Positions 17,342-25,887 of a stretch of DNA of 64,000 nucleotides are shown one piece after another. The position numbers and the translations under genes are program-made. The stretch's first letter is position 1; each line of letters begins with the position of its first letter. This DNA is from Burkholderia cepacia (GTDB lineage: Bacteria > Pseudomonadota > Gammaproteobacteria > Burkholderiales > Burkholderiaceae). The notes under the pieces were generated by a model. It was not told the origin of the DNA. It ran no database searches and worked only from the letters and a program-made list of their open reading frames with translations. The stretch lies in contig NZ_LDWR01000050.1 of the NCBI RefSeq assembly GCF_001039005.1, forward strand, positions 124,001-188,000, read 5' to 3'.

Positions 17342-18804
17342 GATCGCTGTTCGCCTCCCGGTCACGACGGTTTGCACTGATATTCATTGCAGTACTTCTT
17401 GCGGTGGGTATCGTGGCAATCGAGACGATCAGTCACGGTCCGCAGACGCGAAGCATAGGAGAGGAAATGACACGATGGGTAGGATTGCCGGCCTTAGCTG
17501 GAATTGCTGTTTTTGCGTTCGCTACGGCATGGTCATCTGCGAACGCGGAGGCCGCACAGCCTGTTTCGGCGCCGGCTCCGTCAGCGTCTGTTCAGGAGAA
17601 GCCATTCGTCGCGCAAGTCGTGGGGCTGGAATGGCTCAATCCTCTGCAGCGTCGTGACTATCCGACGGAATGGCAGCTGCTATGGACCATGGGGTTTGTC
17701 AAACCGAACAAGAACGACGATATGGTCAGAACGGATCCTAAGTCGTTTAGTACAGTTCGCCCAGTCGCTGGAATCGCTTATGGTAGCGGCGGTGCTGAAT
17801 CTTTAAAGGGGTTTTATAGAAAGTACATCAGCACTCTACTTATTCTGCTTCACGATAGGTACGCGATGAATGGCCATTATTTTTATACGGTGCAGCCATC
17901 CGACAAGCGACACTGGCGGGAGTTGGCAGGCATCCGAGTTGAACTCGCGATTCCCTCGCGACTGTCGCCACAGGATGCCCGTTCGCGTCTTAGCAACGAA
18001 ATGATGACGGCCTTTTCTATCGGGAGTGAAGAATTCACCGATCTATGGAGTAGGGATACGCCCCCGGATATTCAGATCCACGTCGGCGGTGCCAATGCCG
18101 GCTTCACGTCCCTGAACGCCGCACTCGACTATCTGCAGGCGCACCCGCAGGAAAGCGTGTGGGTGATGAACTGGGACGCGCCGAACTTCCCGCCCAAAGA
18201 CGAGCAGATGAACGAGAACCTCACCGTGCTGTTTCTGGCGGGCCCCGATCTGAAGACCGAGCGTGAGCCGCTCGCATGGATCGGCAAGGCTGCGACGGGC
18301 AAGGTGAGCGACTACGAGGCGAAGGCCGGTACTACGCGCGCCGTCCAGGCATGGAAGGGGACGATCGCACAGGCTGCCCACAACGCGAACGTCGATCCTG
18401 CAAGCATCCAGTTCGTCGTGCACGATGCGGGCAAGGGCAGCGACGCGGCATCGGCGCGTCTGGCCTCGCTGTCGCAGACGCTCACGGAAACGCTGCCGGA
18501 ATTCGACTATACGAAGCAGGTCTTCAACACGTCGGCGCTGCTCGGCGACATGGGTGCCGGTACGGCGCTGACGAACGTCGCACTCGCAATCGGCCGGGTC
18601 AATCATTTCGGCGGCATTGCCCTGGTTGCGGGCACAACGGATGCGACTCATCCGACTGCCGTTGTCGTGCTGCCGCCGTCGAAGCTCACGCAGATCAACC
18701 CGAACGGCGACTGGTTCCGCGCACGCGGCGAAGACAACGCTTATCTCCCGTGGTGGGGGCGTCGTCACGACACGAACTACGGCGTCCAGGGGTACTCGTA
18801 CTAA
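17338..18804 (+). CDS. tla3: Type VI lipase adaptor, Tla3/DUF2875 family, copy 1
   Basis: A 488-residue protein if translated from the ATG that overlaps the tle3 stop. That reading gives a first membrane segment (RFALIFIAVLLAVGIVAI) and a second (LPALAGIAVFAFATAW). An internal ATG at 17467 has a better ribosome-binding site (AGGAG plus GAGGAA) and gives exactly 445 residues, the length of copy 2, so it may be the real start. The rest is soluble: a region around EWLNPLQRRDYPTEWQLLWTMG and a long C-terminal half. Tla3-type adaptors load Tle3 lipase onto VgrG. From nucleotide 17990 to the stop it is nearly identical to copy 2, whereas the first half has diverged. Confidence 0.75.
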   Translation: MRSLFASRSRRFALIFIAVLLAVGIVAIETISHGPQTRSIGEEMTRWVGLPALAGIAVFAFATAWSSANAEAAQPVSAPAPSASVQEKPFVAQVVGLEWLNPLQRRDYPTEWQLLWTMGFVKPNKNDDMVRTDPKSFSTVRPVAGIAYGSGGAESLKGFYRKYISTLLILLHDRYAMNGHYFYTVQPSDKRHWRELAGIRVELAIPSRLSPQDARSRLSNEMMTAFSIGSEEFTDLWSRDTPPDIQIHVGGANAGFTSLNAALDYLQAHPQESVWVMNWDAPNFPPKDEQMNENLTVLFLAGPDLKTEREPLAWIGKAATGKVSDYEAKAGTTRAVQAWKGTIAQAAHNANVDPASIQFVVHDAGKGSDAASARLASLSQTLTETLPEFDYTKQVFNTSALLGDMGAGTALTNVALAIGRVNHFGGIALVAGTTDATHPTAVVVLPPSKLTQINPNGDWFRARGEDNAYLPWWGRRHDTNYGVQGYSY

Positions 18805-18813
18805 GGAGAAACC

Positions 18814-19071
18814 ATGCGCGGCATCATTCGTGTAGGAGACGTGCATAGCCATGGCGGTCGTGTGGAGACGGGTGCCGCGAACAGTGAAGTCATGGGACGC
18901 GCGGTCGCCCGCCAGGGCGATCGCTGCACGTGCCCGCTGCACGGCGAAGTTGTGATCATCGACGGTGAAGCTGGTTTCGATGTGGAGGGTGCACCCGCGT
19001 CGTTCGACGGTCACAAAACGTCGTGCGGTGCGGTGCTCATTTCGTCCGTGCCAACGTCTGGACTTTCCTAA
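18814..19071 (+). CDS. PAAR-repeat spike tip protein
   Basis: An 85-residue protein of PAAR type. Seen: GDVHSHGGRVETG, VARQGDRCTCPLHG, and GHKTSCGAVLISS, the repeating Gly-Asp/His/Cys pattern of the metal-binding cone that caps VgrG. It is compact, with no toxin extension, so it acts as a tip rather than an effector. It starts nine bases after the first tla3 stop behind AAGGAG. The same first seven codons (with GTG start) recur as a scar after the second tla3 copy, showing that the PAAR gene was once duplicated with it. Confidence 0.88.
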   Translation: MRGIIRVGDVHSHGGRVETGAANSEVMGRAVARQGDRCTCPLHGEVVIIDGEAGFDVEGAPASFDGHKTSCGAVLISSVPTSGLS

Positions 19072-19291
19072 GCCGGGTGTACGGATGGATCCCGATTTCC
19101 CGGGGTATCGCAACCGCTTCGTTCGATCCGCGCTTTTCCGCTAAGGGGCGTAGGCATTGGGGATGATCCGCACGACACGACTGCGCAACCAAGCCGTTCC
19201 CGGGCTCGTTGCCAAGCAGGCCAGTGTTCTGCGAATAAAAATCTCGGATGCAAACGACTGCCTGATACGAGGCAGATGCCGGTACAAATAA

Positions 19292-20629
19292 ATGACACGA
19301 CGGATAGGAATGTCAGCTCTGGTAGGGATCGCTGTTTTCGCCTTTGCCACGGCATGTTCAGCTGTGACCGCGGAGGCAGGGCAGCGTGGTTCTGCACCGG
19401 CACCGTTGGCGTCTGATCAGGAGAGACCATTTCTCGCGCAAGTCGTTGGGCTGGAGTGGCTCAATCCACTACAGCGCCGTGACTATCCGACGGAATGGCA
19501 ACTGCTGTGGACGATGGGGCTCGTCAAACCGAACAAGAATGACGACATGGTCAGAACAGACCCTCAAAGCTTTTTATCAGTTAAGCCGGTCGCGATCGTT
19601 GCGGACGGAAACGACGGAAGAGAGAGCTTCGATGGATACTACGAGAAGTATATCGACGCGTTTCTGATTTTGCTTTATAGCAAGTATGCGATGAATGGTC
19701 ACTATTTTTATACGGTCCAACCATCCAACAAGCGACACTGGCGGGAGTTGGCCGGCATCCGAATTGAATTCGCCATTCCAGTGCGGCTTTCTCCGAACGA
19801 AGCCCGTTCTCACCTTAGCAACGAAATGATGACGGCCTTTTCTATCGGGAGTGAAGAATTCACCGATCTATGGAGTAGGGATACGCCCCCGGATATTCAG
19901 ATCCACGTCGGCGGTGCCAATGCCGGCTTCACGTCCCTGAACGCCGCACTCGACTATCTGCAGGCGCACCCGCAGGAAAGCGTGTGGGTGATGAACTGGG
20001 ACGCGCCAAGCTTCCCGCCCAAAGACGAGCAGATGAACGAGAACCTCACCGTGCTGTTTCTGGCGGGCCCCGATCTGAAGACCGAGCGTGAGCCGCTCGC
20101 ATGGATCGGCAAGACTGCGACGGGCAAGGTGAGCGACTACGAGGCGAAGGCCGGTACCACGCGTGCTGTCCAGGCATGGAAGGCGACGATCGCACAGGCT
20201 GCCCATAACGCGAACGTCGACCCTGCAAGCATCCAGTTCGTCGTGCACGATGCGGGCAAGGGCAGCGACGCGGCATCGGCGCGTCTGGCCTCGTTGTCGC
20301 AGACGCTCACGGAAACGCTGCCGGAATTCGACTATACGAAGCAGGTCTTCAACACGCCGGCGCTGCTCGGCGACATGGGGGCCGGTACGGCGCTGACGAA
20401 CGTCGCACTCACAATCGGCCTGGTCAATCATTTCGGCGGTAATGCGCTGGTTGCCGGCACAACGGACGCTGCTCATCCGACTGCCGTTGTCGTGCTGCCG
20501 CCGTCGAAGCTCACGCCGATCAACCCGACCGGCGACTGGTTCCGCGCACGCGGCGAAGACAACGCCTATCTCCCGTGGTGGGGACGTCGTCGCGACACGA
20601 ACTACGGCATCCAGGGTTACTCGTACTGA
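19292..20629 (+). CDS. tla3: Type VI lipase adaptor, Tla3/DUF2875 family, copy 2
   Basis: A 445-residue paralogue of copy 1, colinear with it from that gene's internal ATG. The N-terminal region reads LVGIAVFAFATACSAVTAEAG. A Cys replaces the Trp of copy 1 at the end of the hydrophobic segment, giving a possible lipoprotein processing site (ATAC), though not a textbook one. Residues about 90-170 are clearly diverged from copy 1 (SVKPVAIVADGNDGRESFDG against TVRPVAGIAYGSGGAESLKG). From nucleotide 19815 to the stop the two genes are almost identical with no gap. This pattern suggests recent gene conversion of the 3' half. Confidence 0.72.
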   Translation: MTRRIGMSALVGIAVFAFATACSAVTAEAGQRGSAPAPLASDQERPFLAQVVGLEWLNPLQRRDYPTEWQLLWTMGLVKPNKNDDMVRTDPQSFLSVKPVAIVADGNDGRESFDGYYEKYIDAFLILLYSKYAMNGHYFYTVQPSNKRHWRELAGIRIEFAIPVRLSPNEARSHLSNEMMTAFSIGSEEFTDLWSRDTPPDIQIHVGGANAGFTSLNAALDYLQAHPQESVWVMNWDAPSFPPKDEQMNENLTVLFLAGPDLKTEREPLAWIGKTATGKVSDYEAKAGTTRAVQAWKATIAQAAHNANVDPASIQFVVHDAGKGSDAASARLASLSQTLTETLPEFDYTKQVFNTPALLGDMGAGTALTNVALTIGLVNHFGGNALVAGTTDAAHPTAVVVLPPSKLTPINPTGDWFRARGEDNAYLPWWGRRRDTNYGIQGYSY

Positions 20630-20637
20630 GGGGCATC

Positions 20638-20735
20638 CGTGCGCGGCATCATCCGGGCGCCCCTGCGCCGGACGTGACCGTGCATCCCGATTTCCCGGAA
20701 CACCGCAGCACGGCTTCGTTCGATCCGCACCTATT
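20638..20735 (+). pseudogene. Scar of a deleted second PAAR gene
   Basis: GTGCGCGGCATCATCCGGG, starting at 20640, corresponds to the first codons of the PAAR gene at 18814 (MRGIIR). About 35 bases later the sequence resumes with TGCATCCCGATTTCCCGG and CTTCGTTCGATCCGC, which match the bases just after the first PAAR stop (19083-19130). The body of the PAAR gene is therefore missing from the second cassette. The rest of this gap to 20975 contains no further gene. Confidence 0.7.
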
Positions 20736-20975
20736 TGAACGAACAAAGTGCAGAGATATCGGAGCAGCACTCGACCAAGTGCAAAAAAAATGTGCTCCAT
20801 GTACCAGCACTCGACCGCCGGAGCGCCTTGATGGACCAGCGCTCAAGTGCAGGAAGATGGTACCCGCCGGGGGCAAAAACTTGCGTCCCATCTCTGCATC
20901 GTGGCTTCACAATAATGTCCGATAATGGCTCCCGGCCATACGCCGTGTTCGTCCACCTCACAGGAGTCAATCGCG

Positions 20976-21812
20976 ATGCCATACGTCACTACGCAGGATA
21001 ACGTCGAGATCTTCTACAAGGACTGGGGCCCGAAGGACGCACAGCCCATCGTCTTCCATCATGGCTGGCCGTTGTCTTCCGACGACTGGGACGCGCAGAT
21101 GCTCTTCTTCGTACAGAAGGGCTATCGCGTGATCGCGCACGACCGGCGCGGCCACGGCCGGTCGGCGCAGGTCTCGGACGGTCATGACATGGATCATTAC
21201 GCAGCGGATGCATTCGCGGTCGTCGAAGCACTCGACCTGCGCAATGCGGTGCATATCGGTCATTCGACCGGCGGCGGCGAAGTGGCCCGCTACGTCGCGA
21301 AGCACGGTCAGCCGGCCGGGCGCGTCGCGAAGGCGGTGCTGGTCAGCGCGGTCCCGCCGCTGATGCTGAAAACCGAATCGAACCCCGAAGGCTTGCCGAT
21401 CGAGGTGTTCGACGGCTTCCGGAAAGCGCTCGCCGACAATCGCGCGCAATTCTTCCTCGACGTGCCGAGCGGCCCCTTCTACGGTTTCAACCGGGCCGGC
21501 GCGACGGTGCATCAGGGTGTCATCCGGAACTGGTGGCGGCAGGGGATGGAGGGCAGCGCCAAAGCGCATTACGAAGGCATCAAGGCCTTTTCGGAAACGG
21601 ACCAGACCGACGATCTGACGTCGATCACCGTCCCGACGCTCGTGCTGCATGGCGAAGACGATCAGATCGTGCCGATCGCGGACGCCGCGCTGAAGTCGAT
21701 CAAGCTGCTGAAGAACGGCACGCTCAAGACGTACCCGGGTTATTCGCACGGCATGCTGACGGTCAACGCTGACGTCCTCAACGCCGACCTGCTGGCTTTC
21801 GTGCAGGCGTAA
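20976..21812 (+). CDS. Alpha/beta hydrolase, non-haem chloroperoxidase/aryl esterase family
   Basis: A 278-residue cytoplasmic hydrolase. Seen: the oxyanion motif FHHGWPLSSDDWD, RGHGRS, the nucleophile elbow GHSTGGGE with Ser97, the acid in LHGEDDQIVP, and the final catalytic His in GYSHGM. This is the set found in bacterial cofactor-free chloroperoxidases and related aryl esterases. The start follows CAGGAG. A decayed copy of its 3' end lies at 26028-26178, part of an ancient block duplication. A strong hairpin follows the stop. Confidence 0.88.
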   Translation: MPYVTTQDNVEIFYKDWGPKDAQPIVFHHGWPLSSDDWDAQMLFFVQKGYRVIAHDRRGHGRSAQVSDGHDMDHYAADAFAVVEALDLRNAVHIGHSTGGGEVARYVAKHGQPAGRVAKAVLVSAVPPLMLKTESNPEGLPIEVFDGFRKALADNRAQFFLDVPSGPFYGFNRAGATVHQGVIRNWWRQGMEGSAKAHYEGIKAFSETDQTDDLTSITVPTLVLHGEDDQIVPIADAALKSIKLLKNGTLKTYPGYSHGMLTVNADVLNADLLAFVQA

Positions 21813-21819
21813 CGGTGTC

Positions 21820-21868
21820 GGCAGGCGATCCGGCAGCGCCGTTGGAAGCGGCTGCCGGATCACCTGCC
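21820..21868 (+). terminator. Strong hairpin after the chloroperoxidase gene
   Basis: GGCAGG and GATCCGGCAGC pair with GCTGCCGGATC and CCTGCC around a 13-base loop, giving a 17-base-pair stem with one mismatch. It starts eight bases after the stop codon. There is no T tract, so it may act with Rho or as an mRNA 3' stabiliser. Confidence 0.55.
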
Positions 21869-21869
21869 A

Positions 21870-22470
21870 CATCTACCCGTACTCATCGCGTCGATTGCTT
21901 CGGACCGCCGGGCACGATGACAGCCGGACCGATTGCGGCATCTCGCAGCCCGCGCATGACGTTGGCCGCGGCAAATTCGGCACCGTCGTCAGACCGAACG
22001 AACGCTGGTTTGCCGTCCAGCCGCATCAGTCGCGATAGCGTCAGGATGACATCCTGCAGCCACAGGATGGCGCTCACCTCGATCGCCAGGCGCTCGCGGG
22101 TCTATTCATCAATCGCGCAAGGTATCTTCAACGCTCGCCCATTCACCCGCTGGTTGTGCGCAAGATCGTCGTTCCATATCGAATTCGGTTGTGTCGCACC
22201 AGGCAGACGAATGTCGTTGCTACAACGATGGCGGCGGGGACACTGCCGCGGAATGTTGAGCTGCAGGGCTCGCCACATTCGCCGGTAGCCTAAGCGCAGC
22301 ACGCCTTGACGAGTGGTAGCAATCAGTCGCTCGCGCAGGCCCCGATCCTTCCCCGGCTGCTTGAACGTATCGGTTGCCGCCCGGCGACTCGGCCCGAGAC
22401 AGCAAAATGCCTTGTGTTGCGATAGCCCCCGCCGAATCAGGACTTCCAGCACTTCGTGTCGATCACATTC
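21870..22470 (-). pseudogene. Decayed IS3-family transposase (OrfB)
   Basis: On the minus strand a first piece (to about 22102) contains GLSQHKAFCCLG, LRERLIATTRQGVLRLGYRRMWRAL and NSIWNDDLAHNQRVNGRALKIPCAIDE. These align with the N-terminal part of IS3-family OrfB and the start of its DDE domain. A second piece in another frame (about 22077-21883) reads LDGKPAFVRSDDGAEFAAANV and VIVPGGPKQ, the second Asp region of the DDE triad. Frameshifts and internal deletions separate the pieces, and no intact ends are visible. The element is inactive. Confidence 0.7.
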
Positions 22471-22628
22471 ATGCCGCCGACTTTATCAATCGAAAGAAAT
22501 GCTGCGCTGCGGGCGTGAGTGCTTCATGGCACTCCGCGTTGGAGCTGCTTCAAACAAATGGGCTGGATTGAAAAATGGAAATCCAGCCCCTATCGTCAAA
22601 TGCCGATAGTTTCCCGGTGATTTTATGA

Positions 22629-22910
22629 TTATCGAATGGCGAAGCGAGTGGCCGGTGAGCCATTCGCGCAATTATTGCCGTAGATAAACAGATTTCTATT
22701 TTCGGAATATGCGGAGTAAATCAGAGGGTACACTTCCTTGGCGCTGAATGAATAGGCGCCATCGCCAATGGTTACCAGCAGGTTGCCGGTGGTGTCGGTT
22801 TCGATCTTGTCGATCTTGCCGGCCTTGCAAAGTGCCTGCGCAGAAGCGTACGAGGAGGCGAACATCAGAGTTGAAAAAAGCATAGTCGCAATCTTTTTCA
22901 TGTTTTTCAT
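22629..22910 (-). CDS. Small secreted protein of unknown function
   Basis: A 93-residue product with a typical signal peptide (MKNMKKIATMLFSTLMFASSYASA). The mature part has about 69 residues and two Cys (ALCKAG… and …NNCANG) that could form a disulphide. A second in-frame ATG three codons later is also possible. I do not recognise the family. Base composition is clearly lower in GC than all neighbours and continues so into the upstream region, which suggests acquisition from another source. A role as a secreted or periplasmic factor is all that can be inferred. Confidence 0.55.
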   Translation of the reverse strand: MKNMKKIATMLFSTLMFASSYASAQALCKAGKIDKIETDTTGNLLVTIGDGAYSFSAKEVYPLIYSAYSENRNLFIYGNNCANGSPATRFAIR

Positions 22911-23530
22911 AGGGTAATGAGTGGAGTAATGCGGTTTGTGTCGCATGGTCATGCCCGGGACTACATGTCTGCTTTTCCAGATCGCTAATTCTCAATTGTC
23001 GAGAAATTCGCGATGGCCTGGTCATGCCATAACTCATGGCAATTAATGTTTGCAACAAGATTTTATGTGCCCCGTTATCCTGTCTATTTTGAGTCGCGAT
23101 GCTGCGGAGCACAACGCATACTATTGATCGGATTCGTCGGATTCCAATCAAAATAATTTATCGTCACTTCAATGCGATAATTTATATATTGATTTTGTTT
23201 TGTAATTTTTCGCCATGCTGTTTTTATTTATTGATTGCTGACGAAGTTTGAATAATCGGCAATGAATATTGATTCGATAGTTGATCGGGTTATGAACTGG
23301 CAGGCCAGGTGCACGGGATTGACGCCAGAAATGTTGACGGTCAAGTGCAGCAGTACCGGCCGGATTCCATGTCTTGCCGTGCATCCGAAGTCCGGGTGCG
23401 CGAGGTCAGCCCGCCGTGCCGGACCAACGAGCCTTTCGAAGTGGCGATCGCGCTCGCCGGGCTCGGCGGCGCGCACCGCCCGGCGGCATCGATCGAACGA
23501 CTGCCGGATTCACAGCTACCGCCGCACGTT
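22911..23530. other. AT-rich intergenic region
   Basis: About 620 bases between the small secreted protein and the end of the LysR gene. The stretch to about 23280 is unusually AT-rich for this genome and contains no convincing open frame. From about 23380 normal composition returns, again without a supportable gene. It probably contains the promoter of the small secreted protein gene near 22920-23050. Confidence 0.4.
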
Positions 23531-24451
23531 TCAGCCCAACCCGTTGAAGCGGATGCCTGGATACGTCAGGCGCGGCATCCGGCTTTCGAGGAACGCGTGC
23601 AGTTCGCGCACCTGCGCGGCCTTGCCGGAGTCTTCCGGCCAGACGAGGTAGTACGCGTCGCCGGTGCTGACGGCCGTCTTGAACGGCAACACCAGTTGCT
23701 TTTCATCGATGGCCTTGGCGCACAGCGCCAGGTCGCCGATCGAAATGCCGTGGCCCGCAATGGCCGCCGCGATGCCCTGTTCGAGCATGTCGAACACCTG
23801 CCCGCGCGTGATGTCCACCTCCAGGTCGTGGCCGCTGGCCTTGAGCCAGCGACGCCAGTCGCGGCGATCGGGCGACGGGTGGATCAGCTCGCACGCGGCC
23901 GGGTTCGCGCGTGCGGCTGCCGCGGTCGCACGCGAGCACACCGGAATCAGCCATTCGTCGAACAGCTTCACGCTGTGCGTGTCCTCGCCGAACCTGCCTG
24001 CACCAAGCAGGATCGCGCAATCGTAGGATTCGCTGAAGAAATCGACGGTATCGACATCCATCCACACGCTCGCGATCTGCACCTCGAACGCGGGCCGCGT
24101 CTCGCGAAAGGCGGCGAGCGCGTCGAGCAGCCAGCGCATGGTGAGCGTGGAGGGCGCCTTGAGCCGCAGCACGTCGCGTTGCGACCGGAACAGCATGCAC
24201 GCTTCCTCGATCTGCCGGAAACCGCGCCTGAGTCCCGACGCGAAGATGTGCGCTTCCGCCGTCACGGTCATTCTGGGACCGCGCCGGACGAACAGCTTCC
24301 GGCCGAAGTAGGCCTCGAGCGTCCTGACGTGCTTGCTGACCGCGCTTTGCGTCAGGCTCAGTTCGTCGGCGGCAAGCGTAAACGAGCCGGTGCGCGCGGC
24401 GCTTTCGAACGCGCGCAACGCATAGACGGGAGGGAGCGGTTTGGCCTTCAT
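23531..24451 (-). CDS. LysR-family transcriptional regulator, GcvA-like
   Basis: A 306-residue regulator. The N-terminal winged helix reads LPPVYALRAFESAARTGSFT, AADELSLTQSAVSKHVRTLE and FGRKLFVRRG, typical of the GcvA/AmpR-like subgroup. A C-terminal periplasmic-binding-protein fold follows. It is divergent from the LysE-type exporter gene, which it probably regulates in response to an amino acid or related metabolite. The first 70 codons are also present as a decayed fragment at 26183-26390. Confidence 0.88.
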   Translation of the reverse strand: MKAKPLPPVYALRAFESAARTGSFTLAADELSLTQSAVSKHVRTLEAYFGRKLFVRRGPRMTVTAEAHIFASGLRRGFRQIEEACMLFRSQRDVLRLKAPSTLTMRWLLDALAAFRETRPAFEVQIASVWMDVDTVDFFSESYDCAILLGAGRFGEDTHSVKLFDEWLIPVCSRATAAAARANPAACELIHPSPDRRDWRRWLKASGHDLEVDITRGQVFDMLEQGIAAAIAGHGISIGDLALCAKAIDEKQLVLPFKTAVSTGDAYYLVWPEDSGKAAQVRELHAFLESRMPRLTYPGIRFNGLG

Positions 24452-24615
24452 GGGTTTTGAGTGTGAATAAAACTCATGTCATGCGACAGGATTTTCCGTT
24501 TTTCAGCGGCGAATGGGCGCGCAATACTACGAAAAACCGCGAGATTCACCGCACTGGACGTCCATGATGCCATCGCGACGAGCCGGTGCGTCAAACCATC
24601 AAACAACTTTTTGTC

Positions 24616-25266
24616 ATGTCACTCCATTACCCGCTGCTGTTCGCCTATCTTGCCGCGATCGTGTTGCTGATCGCGACGCCCGGCCCGGTCGTCATGCTCG
24701 TGGTCGGCACGGTTGCGCGGCGTGGCTTCCGCCAGGGCGTGCTGACCGCGGTGGGCGCGAATGCCGCGAGCCTCGTGTTGATCGCGGGAGCGATGCTGAT
24801 GGTGTTCGGCGTCGTGCTCGTCAGCGATCGCCTGCTCAAGGGGTTGCATGTGCTCGGCTGCGTGTTCATCGCGGTGCTGGCGATCCGGACGCTGCTTGGC
24901 GAATGGCGCGCCGGCCGCACAGGCGCCGGCGATGGCGATGCGCATCGCGAACCGGTATCGCGGGTGCGGCGTTTGCCCGGCGTCGTGCGCGGTTTTCTGG
25001 TCGGCATCGCGAACCCGAAGGACCTGCTGTTCTTCGTCGCGTTCTTTCCGCAGTTCGTCGGCATCACGCCGGATTCGCGCGTGAGCCTGGCCATCCTCGC
25101 CGCGTTGTGGATCGCGGTCGATTTCACGATCCTGACCGGCTACATGGCCGCGATCAACCATCCGCTGATTCATCGGAAGCAGCGATGGATCACCGCGTCG
25201 TCGGCGGGCGCGCTGCTCGTGATCGCGCTTGCCGGGCTCGGCGGCGCGATTGCGGGTGGGGTGTAG
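24616..25266 (+). CDS. LysE/RhtB-family amino-acid exporter
   Basis: A 216-residue inner-membrane protein with six hydrophobic segments. The opening AYLAAIVLLIATPGPVVMLVVGT contains the ATPGP motif of the LysE/RhtB family. FLVGIANPKDLLFFVAFFPQFV is the conserved mid-protein signature. I chose the ATG at 24616 because it aligns with the family start; a GTG ten codons upstream is an alternative. Divergent from the LysR-type regulator across about 160 bases, the usual exporter/regulator arrangement. The substrate cannot be read from the sequence. Confidence 0.85.
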   Translation: MSLHYPLLFAYLAAIVLLIATPGPVVMLVVGTVARRGFRQGVLTAVGANAASLVLIAGAMLMVFGVVLVSDRLLKGLHVLGCVFIAVLAIRTLLGEWRAGRTGAGDGDAHREPVSRVRRLPGVVRGFLVGIANPKDLLFFVAFFPQFVGITPDSRVSLAILAALWIAVDFTILTGYMAAINHPLIHRKQRWITASSAGALLVIALAGLGGAIAGGV

Positions 25267-25322
25267 CGAGCCGGCGATCTGCGTTACGCTTCGTTTGCCC
25301 TGATCTTCCTATCGAGCTCATC

Positions 25323-25697
25323 ATGTCCAGCACCGACCAGACTTTCTCCGAACACCTTTTTTCCTATGGCACGCTGCAACTCGAACAGGTGCAGCTCGCA
25401 ACGTTCGGCCGCAAGCTCGACGGTCATGAGGACGCGATGCCCGGTTATGCGATGACGATGCTGAAGATCGACGACCCCGAGGTGGTCGCGACGAGCGGGA
25501 AGACGCATCATCCCGTGGTGGCCTATACCGGCCGATCCGGCGACCGCGTAACGGGCAGCGTGTTCGCGATCACGCGTGAAGAGCTCCAGCACGCGGACGA
25601 CTACGAAGTCGACGCGTATCGTCGCGATCGCGTCGTGCTCGAGTCGGGCGTCGCGGCATGGGTGTACGTGGACGCCAGTTCGCCGCGCCCGGACTGA
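25323..25697 (+). CDS. Gamma-glutamylcyclotransferase-like (AIG2 family) protein
   Basis: A 124-residue cytoplasmic protein of the AIG2/GGCT fold. Seen: LFSYGTLQLEQVQ (the YGTL loop that binds the gamma-glutamyl group), GSVFAITREELQHADDYEVDAYRRDRVVL with the catalytic-type Glu/Asp region, and AWVYVDA. Such proteins release 5-oxoproline from gamma-glutamyl amines or peptides. The last 17 codons and the region after the stop are repeated at 31683-31775 in front of the DUF3142 gene, showing that this gene originally neighboured DUF3142. Confidence 0.82.
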   Translation: MSSTDQTFSEHLFSYGTLQLEQVQLATFGRKLDGHEDAMPGYAMTMLKIDDPEVVATSGKTHHPVVAYTGRSGDRVTGSVFAITREELQHADDYEVDAYRRDRVVLESGVAAWVYVDASSPRPD

Positions 25698-25740
25698 ATC
25701 CGGTTCGCGGGCGGGATCGACGTTGCCGGGTTTCCGTCCG

Positions 25741-25881
25741 TCAGCCGTTGCGCACGAACACGACGTAGCCGCGGAACCACGGATGCGTCGCGAGGTAGGG
25801 CGGCGCATCCGACTCGCCGCCCTGGATCACGCCCATGCGGAACGGAAGTTGGAGCCGCGCAACGCACACGATACGCGTCAT
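25741..25881 (-). pseudogene. Miniature DUF3142 gene with large in-frame deletion
   Basis: The first 8 codons (MTRIVCVA) and last 38 codons of the DUF3142 gene at 31776-32483 are joined in frame, giving a 46-codon frame. The join falls at the 9-base sequence GCGCGACGC, present at both ends of the missing segment in the intact gene, so slipped-strand deletion is the likely cause. It lacks the protein core and should have no DUF3142 function. Confidence 0.8.
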
Positions 25882-25887
25882 GCCGCG

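Noticed and set aside
19072..19291. The gap between PAAR and the second adaptor as a possible immunity gene
   Set aside because: It has no open frame with a leader or lipobox, and most frames are interrupted.
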